From SVQP01 sp045660125 (GTDB lineage: Bacteria > Bacillota > Clostridia > Oscillospirales > CAG-272): 41,828 bases of DNA. The position numbers were made by a program, and so were the translations under genes. The notes under the pieces were generated by a model. The model was not told the origin of the DNA. It was given only the letters and a program-made list of their open reading frames with translations, and searched no databases. Positions 23,902-30,981 of the stretch are shown here, in pieces. The first letter of the stretch is position 1; the number at the start of each line of letters is the position of its first letter. The stretch spans positions 1 to 41,828 of the forward strand of contig JAZRDG010000095.1 of the NCBI GenBank assembly GCA_045660125.1, written 5' to 3'.

Positions 23902-24711
23902 TTAAAACTGTATGGGATAATCACCGTATCCCATACAACATGAAATACCTTTTAATGAATAGCGTTGCATTTCAAGGGTTGCAAAAAGAATACACAGACA
24001 AGTATGATACATTTCGTTTATCTCATAGGTAAAGCCTAAAGATTTATGCTTGGATTTCTTTTCGATGACAATTCCCGTAGCAATCAATTCATCGAGAGAG
24101 GTCCGCAATGTGTTTTCCTCAAAGCTCAATTTTTCTTTCATTTCTCCAAAGCTGATGTCGCTCATGGATATAATAGCCAAGCAAACAAGGATGTTGTTTT
24201 TCTTTGAAAGCGTGGGTAGAATTGTTTGTGCAAATTCTACTGTCTCCCGGTTTACGTTTTCGAAAAATTTTCTTGTAACAAGCGCGCCATAGCCCTTGCC
24301 TGATAACAGTGACAAACCATTTTCGTTAGAAATGTGTGCAGGCTCATCATGCATTTCAGTATTTTTTCTTGTCAGATTGCCTCGAGAAATACCGTGATGA
24401 GCAGGGGCGAATATTTTCAGCGCATCTTCGTAGGATGCCATACTCATTTGTGCGTGTTCTGCTACTTTGTCAAAAACCTTGTTATAAATATCATTATAGG
24501 CATAGTCCTCACCGTAGAAAAGATAATCTATACTTACCTCAAAGTATGCAGCGATAAGAGGAAGCGTTTGTGCATCGGGAAAAGATGTATTGGTTTCCCA
24601 CTTTGAAATAGCTTGGGGAGAAATATTTAGCGCACTTGCCAACTGCTCTTGGGTAATGCCCTTACGCTTTCTGAGATCCGCTATATTTTTTGAAATGTTT
24701 ATTTCTTTCAT
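23902..24711 (-). CDS. XRE-family transcriptional regulator
   Basis: The 269-residue product has an N-terminal XRE helix-turn-helix (about 8-62: I-T-Q-E-Q-L-A-S-A-L-N-I-S-P-Q-A-I-S-K-W-E). A middle region of unknown function follows. The C-terminal part (about 160-235) resembles a MarR-like winged helix (L-S-F-E-E-N-T-L-R-T-S-L-D-E-L). Two DNA-binding modules in one chain are unusual for this size. The gene is clearly more AT-rich than its neighbours and stands alone between repeats, which suggests recent acquisition. It has its own promoter. The target is unknown and could be its own promoter. Confidence 0.85.
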   Translation of the reverse strand: MKEINISKNIADLRKRKGITQEQLASALNISPQAISKWETNTSFPDAQTLPLIAAYFEVSIDYLFYGEDYAYNDIYNKVFDKVAEHAQMSMASYEDALKIFAPAHHGISRGNLTRKNTEMHDEPAHISNENGLSLLSGKGYGALVTRKFFENVNRETVEFAQTILPTLSKKNNILVCLAIISMSDISFGEMKEKLSFEENTLRTSLDELIATGIVIEKKSKHKSLGFTYEINEMYHTCLCILFATLEMQRYSLKGISCCMGYGDYPIQF

Positions 24712-24761
24712 AATCGAGTTTCCTTTCCGAATTTCACCGTGAGCTCTTCGGTTGTGCTTAA

Positions 24762-24790
24762 ATTATATCATAAAAACAGCAAGAAGTAAA
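24762..24790 (-). promoter_or_regulatory. Promoter of the XRE regulator
   Basis: Minus strand: TTTACT (24790-24785), a 17-bp spacer, TATAAT (24767-24762), extended by TGA. The ribosome-binding site AAAGGAAA lies about 10 bases before the ATG. Confidence 0.8.
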
Positions 24791-24892
24791 CAACTTGTTC
24801 GGATTGCATATCAACTCACGGTTGTTCGTCACTTGTCAAAAACTATAGTCAGTTGTTTTTTTGCTTTCCCGACGCTTGCGTCTGGGGCAAGC

Positions 24893-25101
24893 ATAGCGCG
24901 TGGACGTCCTCGCGCTATCGGGCAGAAGCCCGAACCCACTATCCGCAGAGGAACAGCGCACAAAAGCCTCCCTCGGGGAGGGAGGGGGACCACGAAGTGG
25001 TGGAAGGAGCCCGCGTGACATAGGATTTGGATAAACTATATTGCAACGAACTCTCCCTCAGTCAGCTTCGCTGACAGCTCCCTCCCGGAGGGAGCCTTTC
25101 G
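24893..25101. repeat. Composite intergenic repeat block
   Basis: The roughly 500 bases between the XRE gene and the mannosidase (24712-25213) hold no convincing gene. After the XRE promoter come two hairpins: ATAGCGCG...CGCGCTAT (24893-24918) and CGGGC-AGAA-GCCCG (24919-24932). Two related units follow in opposite orientation: the left starts AAAGCCTCCCTCGGGGAGGG near 24963, and the right, read on the minus strand, starts AAAGGCTCCCTCC at 25101. The right unit contains the hairpin GTCAGCTTCGCTGAC. This resembles dispersed non-coding repeats seen in gut Clostridia, from memory rather than a search. Confidence 0.7.
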
Positions 25102-25116
25102 TAAGTGCCCACCGCC

Positions 25117-25150
25117 AAAAACACCACCAAAGAAAATCCTTGGTGGTGTT
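25117..25150 (-). terminator. Terminator of the alpha-mannosidase gene
   Basis: On the minus strand an 11-bp stem, AACACCACCAA (25150-25140) with its complement (25130-25120) and a 9-base loop, runs into TTTT. Confidence 0.78.
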
Positions 25151-25213
25151 CGGACTTTCTCCGCTAAGAATGCAGAGGCGAGCGAGTGCTTTTTGTTTTT
25201 GGAGTACGAGCCA

Positions 25214-27631
25214 TCAGATCAACATCTGTGCCGACTCGGTCAGCGTGCCGTTTTGGTACAGCACGGTCTTTGCCTCGTAAGGGGTATATGCCAGCGAAAG
25301 CTCTGCGCCGCAAAGGGTCAGCGTGCCGCTTTGCGCGTCGGGGGTGTTGTTGAACAGGCGCAGGATATAGGTGTCCTTGGTGCTGTCCGCGCGCTTGAGC
25401 GTGACAAGGCTGACGGCACTGTTACCAAGGTCGATCTCAAACGGCTTGACGGTGGGGTGTGCGCTGCCCGTAGGGAACACGTTGAGCACGTAGGGCTTAT
25501 GGTTAAAGCGCTGCGCCGCATTCTCCAGCTCCTCTCGCGCAAACACGCCAAGGCGGAAGGCATAATTGCTCTCACCCTGATCGATCTTTTTGATAAAGCG
25601 ATCCGTGGGAATAATGGGTCTTGCCATAATGGGGTGGGCACAATAGGTCACGCCGCGCGCCAGGGAAAGGTAGAGCGCGCCGTTTTCAAAGTGGCTGCCG
25701 TAGGTGCAGGAATTGAGCACCGCTGTGCAGCAATTGCCGTCATCCAGCGCGATAAAACGCTGCGAAACGTTCTCTCTTGCGTCCATATACAAAGGCTCTG
25801 TGCCGAAAACCGTCTGTCCGATCAGCTGACCCTCGGCATTGAAGGGCACCTTGAGCTTGATAAAGCGGTTGATATCGCCAAGGAACAGCGTAACGTCCAC
25901 GTCCACAAGGTCGTTGTTTTTATAGATCTTGTAAAGCACGCGTGCGCGTGTGTGCTCGCATGCAAACAGGGCTTCAATGCCAAGGTAAATGTCACCGTCC
26001 TCGATCACCGAGATGGGAGCAAGCCCCTCAAAAGGTCCGTCGGGCTGCTCGCACAGCTTAAATTGACGCTCGCCCGTGCCAAGGCGCGCAAGCTGGAAAT
26101 CCTGCATTGCCCAAGGGTCGGGATTGTCGTCAAATGCGCACAGCGCAAAGCCGTCGTGCACGTATTCCTTGCCGTCAAGGCAGAACGAGGAGAGCAGACC
26201 GGTCTTTTTGTCAATGACCACGCGCTTGTGTCCGTTGTCAAATACCGTGTCAGCACATTTTGCACCCGGCTTTTCGGGCAGTACGATTGCGTACGCACCG
26301 TAGCGGCGCATGCTCATGGGCGGCACCTCTGCCTTGAAGGTCACGCGCTTGCGCCAGTCAAGCGCAAGATTGCTTTCCTCCTTGATACATTGCGAGGGGA
26401 TTTCGTTGCCGTCCTCGTCCTTGACGATAATATGCGTATAGCTGTCTGTCCAGTTCTGATCGGCAAGCATGAGCTCGAATTCCACGTTGCCCGAAAAAGG
26501 CGTGGCGTTGGGGTTGTATACCAAGACGGGATATTCGCCCTCGGCTGCCACCTTATGCTCCAAGGACATGGCGAAAAAGGCGCGGGTCTTGAGTCTCTCT
26601 GCCTCCAGAAGTCCGTGGTCAAGCAGCTTCAGACCGTTGTCCTCGCCCGATTGGATGCAGGTACCGGGCAGTACGTCATGAAATTCTGCGTTGAGCAGAT
26701 CCTGCGTGATCTCGTGCAGCTTTTCCTCGGGGTATTCGCCCAGCGCCCCCGAAATACAAGCGGCGGACAGCATTTTTTCTGCCATATACAGCTCGTTTTC
26801 CAGCTGCACGTGCTTGCGCTTGATCTTGCTCATCGAGGTGTAGCAGCCGGGCATGGAGATGCGCAGCGAGCGCTCCACGGTCTCGGTGGGGTGAATGCTT
26901 GCAAAGAATTGCTCGGGGGTGGAGTGGATGAGATTCCACTCGCCTTTTTCGATTTCCGCCTTGATATCGGCAAGGTCCTTGCGCGAAGGACCGCCGCCGT
27001 GATTGCCAACGCCCCAAAGCACGCAAACCGAATCCTCGGGCTGCGCACCTGCCTTGGAAAGAATGACGGGCAGGGAATTGCCCATGGGCGAGGAGTAGCC
27101 ACCGTCATGCGCGTGCATCGCCTTGACGGTCGAGCCGTCCGGCCCTTTCCATACGAACTGTCTGGACGGCAGATTTACCACGTGCGGTGCGGGGCGGCAG
27201 CAGATATAACTGTCCTGTCCGCATTTTGCAAGGATCTGCACAAGTCCTGCGCTGTGTCCGAACGAGTCAAAGTTGACCGCGGTGGTGGGGAAAACGCCAA
27301 ACTTATCAAGGAAATACCGCTTGCCCTCCAAAACCTGGCGCACAAGGCTCTCGCCGCTGGGCATGTTGCAATCGGGCTGGAGATACCAGCCGCCCATAAT
27401 ATGCCATTTGCCTGCTTTTACAAGGGCTTGGATCTCGCCAAACAGCGCGGGATCGTATTCCTCCACGTACTTATAAATGGATGCCTCGTTGTGGCAGAAA
27501 ACGTAATCAAACTCATTTGCCAGATTGACGGCTGAGCGGAAGGTGGAAAGCACCACGCCCGCGCCCTCCTGCCAATCCCATTGCCAGATGGGGTCAATGT
27601 GCGCGTTGCAGATCAGATGTACTTGCTTCAT
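25214..27631 (-). CDS. Glycoside hydrolase family 38 alpha-mannosidase
   Basis: The 805-residue product is a GH38 retaining alpha-mannosidase, which removes alpha-linked mannose. The zinc-binding H11-I-D13-P-I-W motif opens the catalytic domain, and the nucleophile is D122 in N-F-D-S-F-G-H-S-A-G. A helical middle domain and long C-terminal beta domains follow, as usual for the family. There is no signal peptide, so it acts in the cytosol on imported mannosides or oligomannose fragments. AGAGGAG lies about 7 bases before the ATG. It is a single-gene unit with its own promoter and terminator. The glycosidase-like lipoprotein at 7913 could act earlier on related glycans, but no link is shown. 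Confidence 0.93.
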   Translation of the reverse strand: MKQVHLICNAHIDPIWQWDWQEGAGVVLSTFRSAVNLANEFDYVFCHNEASIYKYVEEYDPALFGEIQALVKAGKWHIMGGWYLQPDCNMPSGESLVRQVLEGKRYFLDKFGVFPTTAVNFDSFGHSAGLVQILAKCGQDSYICCRPAPHVVNLPSRQFVWKGPDGSTVKAMHAHDGGYSSPMGNSLPVILSKAGAQPEDSVCVLWGVGNHGGGPSRKDLADIKAEIEKGEWNLIHSTPEQFFASIHPTETVERSLRISMPGCYTSMSKIKRKHVQLENELYMAEKMLSAACISGALGEYPEEKLHEITQDLLNAEFHDVLPGTCIQSGEDNGLKLLDHGLLEAERLKTRAFFAMSLEHKVAAEGEYPVLVYNPNATPFSGNVEFELMLADQNWTDSYTHIIVKDEDGNEIPSQCIKEESNLALDWRKRVTFKAEVPPMSMRRYGAYAIVLPEKPGAKCADTVFDNGHKRVVIDKKTGLLSSFCLDGKEYVHDGFALCAFDDNPDPWAMQDFQLARLGTGERQFKLCEQPDGPFEGLAPISVIEDGDIYLGIEALFACEHTRARVLYKIYKNNDLVDVDVTLFLGDINRFIKLKVPFNAEGQLIGQTVFGTEPLYMDARENVSQRFIALDDGNCCTAVLNSCTYGSHFENGALYLSLARGVTYCAHPIMARPIIPTDRFIKKIDQGESNYAFRLGVFAREELENAAQRFNHKPYVLNVFPTGSAHPTVKPFEIDLGNSAVSLVTLKRADSTKDTYILRLFNNTPDAQSGTLTLCGAELSLAYTPYEAKTVLYQNGTLTESAQMLI

Positions 27632-27662
27632 GTACGTGCTCCTCTCGGGTAGTCTTTTCTTT

Positions 27663-27691
27663 ATTATACAGTATCAACGCATAATTTTCAA
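27663..27691 (-). promoter_or_regulatory. Sigma-A promoter of the alpha-mannosidase gene
   Basis: Minus strand: TTGAAA (27691-27686), a 17-bp spacer, TATAAT (27668-27663). Confidence 0.88.
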
Positions 27692-27706
27692 GATTTTTTC
27701 AAAAAA

Positions 27707-27906
27707 GGGGCTGTCAATGGGGCTGATAAATTAGCGGAGAATTTCGCACAAATCAAGGGCTGTATCACTTGGATGCAGTCCTTGATCGTTTTTTTGAATA
27801 GTTGCCGCCCCTGCTGTAATTACTATTTAAAAACATTAAGGGCCGCTTTACAAGCAGCCCTTTGTTCAATTTTTGCCTCTGATTTGTCAGCCCCATTCGG
27901 CAGCCC
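27707..27906. repeat. 200-bp structured inverted-repeat element
   Basis: Imperfect inverted ends lie at 27707-27730 (contains GGGGCTGATAAA) and 27883-27906 (contains TTTGTCAGCCCC). Inside are a 15-bp hairpin (27752-27766 with 27772-27786) followed by a plus-strand T-run and an imperfect hairpin near 27838-27863. No gene is visible. It fills most of the 302-base gap between the mannosidase promoter and the ABC gene. It may be a non-autonomous mobile element, and one of its hairpins may end the ABC operon. Confidence 0.6.
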
Positions 27907-27933
27907 ACAATTCTGCTTCTCACTCGCCGCAGC

Positions 27934-30180
27934 TTACATCATGCCGCCGGTCTTTTCCAGCGCGGCGCGTGCCTGTGCCATGACAAGCTTGTAATAAACG
28001 CCCTCTTGCTCCAGCAGCTCTGCGTGCGTGCCGCATTCGGCAACCTCGCCGTTGTCAAGAACCAGCAGTCTGTCGGCGTTACGCAGGGTGGAAAGGCGGT
28101 GCGCAATGGCGAATACCGTGCGGTTTTCGGTCATGCCGTCAATGGCATCCTGAATCAGCTTTTCGGTTTCGGTGTCAAGCGCTGCGGTGGCTTCGTCCAG
28201 AATCAGGATCTTGGGATTATGGATGAGCGCACGCGCAATGGCTACGCGCTGACGCTCGCCGCCCGAAAGGGAATAGCCCCTTTCGCCCACCACCGTGTTA
28301 TAGCCCTGCGGCAGCGCCATGATAAAGTCATGCGCATTGGCAGCGCGCGCAGCGGCAATGACCTCTGCGTTGGTAGCACCGGGCTTGGCGTAGCGGATAT
28401 TGTCGCGCACCGTGCCCGAAAACAGGTGCGTTTCCTGCAGCACCACACCGATCTGCGAGCGCAGAGAGGTCTGACTGATGTCTTTTGCGTTAATGCCGTC
28501 AAATTCAATGCTGCCCTCGGCAGGGTCGTAAAGGCGCATGATCAGGTTGATCAGCGTGGACTTGCCGCTGCCCGAGTGACCTACGATACCGATCATCTCA
28601 CCGGGCTGTACGTCAATGGATACGTTTTTGAGCACGGGAACTGCGCTCTCGTAGCCAAAGGTGACGTTCTTGACGCTGACAGCACCCTGCAGCTTGACCT
28701 GCTTGGGCTCTTCCACGTCTGCAATCTCGGGCTGCTCCTCCATGATCTCCATGATCTTGCCAAACGAGGTCATGAACTCGGAGATGTGACGCGGAATGGT
28801 GGTGATCTGCATCAGGGGCGCGTAAATGATACCCGTATACGCGTTGAAGCGGTTGAGCGTACCCACGCCCAGTGAGCCGCGGAACAAAAGCAGGTTACCG
28901 TGCCACAGGATCAGGTAGCTGCCAAATCGCATGATAAAGCCAAGCACGGGGAACACCAGGTCGAAAAGGCGCGCGTTGGAAAGGTTTTGCTTGGCTTGCT
29001 TTTCGGTGCAATCGGCAAAGGTGTCAATCGCGCTTTGCTCGCGACCGTAGGTTTTGACCACGCGGATACCGCTCAAGGTGTCCTGCAGGATCAGGTTGGT
29101 GCGTCTGCCCAGCATCCATGCGCGGCGGTTACGCATACGCATCTTGCGGCGGAATTTCCAGATCGCCACCACAACGATGGGCAAGGGCAAAAAGATGTAG
29201 AGTGCCAGCAGCGGCACACCCAGCTGAAAGCTCATGACAAGGATCAGCACAAGACCCACCACAAACGAGACCAGCTGTGCAAAATAGGTGGGCAGCAGAT
29301 GCACCACAAAGTTTTGCACCACGTTTACGTCGTTGTTGATACGTCCCATCAAATCGCCCGTGGATTTTTTCTGCACCGACGCCATGGAAAGCGTTTGGAT
29401 CTTTTCAAAAAGCTGCGTGCGCAGCATGCGCGTAAAGCGCGCGCCCGTGACTGCGGAGATACGGCTTTGCACGATGTTGAGTATGCGGTGCAGAATGTCG
29501 ATGGACACGATCGCACCCGAGACCAACAGGAACATCCAAAGCCAATCCTGCCAGTTGTCAAACGAGAGCGGATTTTCGGCTAAGATGTAGTCGTTGATCA
29601 ATATTTCCTGGAAATAGGGGGCAATAAAGGTCAGGCAAAGCGCAATGGCAGCGGTCAGCAAGGGGGCTGCGATCCAGATGCGCATGCCCTTGGTCATCTG
29701 CCAAAGGGTCTTGTAGATCTTACCCTTGTCGCGGCAGTAGGGGCAAATGTGCGTGTTGCGGATAAAGGGTCTGCCGCATTTGGGACAGTAGCGCTCAGGC
29801 TCGTCGCTGGTGGGCAAATTTTCGGTTCTGCCGCTTGCAACCATGTCGCATGCGTGAGAGAGCACGGTATAGCGCACAAGGCTCTTACCGCCCGCAAATC
29901 GGCACAGCAGCGTGGTGCTGCCGTCAAGGCGAGCGTAAAATCCCGCGCAGCCGTACATGGTCTCCACGGAAAATTCGCTCATGCGGCTCATTTCCCATTT
30001 GTCCACAAGGCTGCCGTCTGCCAGCTTGTAAAGGTGGGTAGGGGTCAGCACCATGTAGCCGTCCACCGTGCCAGTACCCTCGTATTCAAAGGGAATGCAG
30101 TATAGTATGCGCTCGTTTTCGCCACCCGCAGCGTCAAGCGCTGCACGGCTGGCTTGGTCGAGCTCGTAAATCAGCTTCAT
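27934..30180 (-). CDS. ABC half-exporter with N-terminal PH-like region and zinc ribbon
   Basis: The 748-residue product is a type IV (exporter) ABC half-transporter with an unusual front end. Residues about 1-125 form a beta-rich region, PH-like by eye. A zinc ribbon, C132-P-K-C135 and C146-P-Y-C149, follows. A six-helix membrane domain (about 170-480) then leads to the nucleotide-binding domain, with Walker A G-H-S-G-S-G-K-S-T, signature L-S-G-G-E-R-Q-R and Walker B I-L-I-L-D-E-A-T. It likely pairs with the similar protein at 30982. I chose the ATG at 30180 because GGAG (30190-30187) lies just before it; an upstream in-frame ATG at 30192 sits next to the leader hairpin. The substrate is unknown. 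Confidence 0.87.
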   Translation of the reverse strand: MKLIYELDQASRAALDAAGGENERILYCIPFEYEGTGTVDGYMVLTPTHLYKLADGSLVDKWEMSRMSEFSVETMYGCAGFYARLDGSTTLLCRFAGGKSLVRYTVLSHACDMVASGRTENLPTSDEPERYCPKCGRPFIRNTHICPYCRDKGKIYKTLWQMTKGMRIWIAAPLLTAAIALCLTFIAPYFQEILINDYILAENPLSFDNWQDWLWMFLLVSGAIVSIDILHRILNIVQSRISAVTGARFTRMLRTQLFEKIQTLSMASVQKKSTGDLMGRINNDVNVVQNFVVHLLPTYFAQLVSFVVGLVLILVMSFQLGVPLLALYIFLPLPIVVVAIWKFRRKMRMRNRRAWMLGRRTNLILQDTLSGIRVVKTYGREQSAIDTFADCTEKQAKQNLSNARLFDLVFPVLGFIMRFGSYLILWHGNLLLFRGSLGVGTLNRFNAYTGIIYAPLMQITTIPRHISEFMTSFGKIMEIMEEQPEIADVEEPKQVKLQGAVSVKNVTFGYESAVPVLKNVSIDVQPGEMIGIVGHSGSGKSTLINLIMRLYDPAEGSIEFDGINAKDISQTSLRSQIGVVLQETHLFSGTVRDNIRYAKPGATNAEVIAAARAANAHDFIMALPQGYNTVVGERGYSLSGGERQRVAIARALIHNPKILILDEATAALDTETEKLIQDAIDGMTENRTVFAIAHRLSTLRNADRLLVLDNGEVAECGTHAELLEQEGVYYKLVMAQARAALEKTGGMM

Positions 30181-30290
30181 GTCAATCTCCATGCCGCCTA
30201 CGGCGGCTCAAATATCGTGATGGAAACTTCACCGCGGAGCTTTGCTCCCAAAAATGGATAGCCCTCATTTTTGGGTGAAGTTTATGCGTG
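30181..30290 (-). promoter_or_regulatory. Two-hairpin leader abutting the ABC gene start
   Basis: On the minus strand, an outer stem ACTTCACC/GGTGAAGT (30281-30274 with 30233-30226) encloses two arms: CAAAAAT/ATTTTTG (30273-30267 with 30255-30249) and GGAGC-AAA-GCTCC (30248-30236). GCCGCC-GTA-GGCGGC (30207-30193) follows, running straight into ATGGAG and the start at 30180. It is the same arrangement as before the VWA gene, with an extra arm in the first hairpin. Confidence 0.8.
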
Positions 30291-30339
30291 ATTGGTAAGC
30301 TTAAAGGAATGTGACGTGAACTTTGGCGAAAAACCTGTG

Positions 30340-30969
30340 TCAGAGATAAATCTCGATTTTCTTTAAGCTGGCTTTGTCAAGCGCGGCGGGGTCTTGCACG
30401 CAAAAGCAGTTGCCGTCGATGTCATACATGAAAATTCTGCCGTCCTCCAGGGTGCGGAAGCTGCCCGAGGGGTTGGACATGATGAATTCCGAGCGGCCTG
30501 CGCTTGTGGTCACGTCGAAATACAAGTATCCGTATTTTTCATGCAGGGAGTGGATCTTTTTAATGGCGGGGGTAAAATAGCGGCGGTCAAGCTCCTCGAG
30601 AATGAGTGTCTGCGCCTGCTCGTCAAAATCCGCAAGACGCTCGATCATGCCGATCTCCGCGCCTCTGCCTTTTTTCTTGGTGTCAGGCTCGCGGATGCAG
30701 ATAAACGCGTCGGGATCGGTAATGGGGAAGGCGCGCACGGGAATGACGCGCTCAAATTCCTCCTTGGTGCCGTCCTCCTTGGTCAGCGTCATGGATAAAA
30801 GTCCGCCGGGGGAGAGCGTAAATGCGGTATTTTGCGGTGTCAGCGCAACCGAGTCGCGCTTTTCAAACAAAGGCTTTTCGCCCATGGGGCCGTGAGGACC
30901 TCCATGCCTGTGTCCGAAAGGACCTCCGTGCGGTCCGTGGGGACCGGGGTGCATATATTTATTTTGCAT
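30340..30969 (-). CDS. DUF1854-family protein with His/Gly/Pro-rich N-terminus
   Basis: The 209-residue product matches DUF1854 as I know it. The signs are V-I-P-V-R-A-F-P-I near the middle, then E-E-L-D-R-R-Y-F-T-P-A-I-K-K-I, and near the end D-G-N-C-F-C-V-Q-D-P-A-A-L-D. Some annotations link DUF1854 to an ABC transporter near cyanophycin genes; no cyanophycin synthetase is in this window. The first 32 residues are unusually rich in His, Gly and Pro and could bind metal. It sits between two ABC half-exporters in one operon, so it is probably part of that transport system. I chose the ATG at 30969, 6 bases after AGGAGGG, over the ATG at 30975. Confidence 0.8.
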   Translation of the reverse strand: MQNKYMHPGPHGPHGGPFGHRHGGPHGPMGEKPLFEKRDSVALTPQNTAFTLSPGGLLSMTLTKEDGTKEEFERVIPVRAFPITDPDAFICIREPDTKKKGRGAEIGMIERLADFDEQAQTLILEELDRRYFTPAIKKIHSLHEKYGYLYFDVTTSAGRSEFIMSNPSGSFRTLEDGRIFMYDIDGNCFCVQDPAALDKASLKKIEIYL

Positions 30970-30981
30970 AGTCATCCCTCC

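Noticed and set aside
24712..24745. A third copy of the TTCACC hairpin leader before the XRE gene
   Set aside because: On the minus strand AGCTCACGGTGAA resembles the right arm of the first hairpin, but the left arm and the GCCGCC hairpin are missing.
24962..25101. CRISPR array
   Set aside because: The repeats are two inverted, variable units without regular spacers or cas genes.
25193..27535. A 780-codon open frame on the strand opposite the alpha-mannosidase
   Set aside because: It mirrors a clear GH38 gene, has Cys/His/Arg-rich composition and no recognisable motif. Codon bias of the real gene explains the lack of stops.
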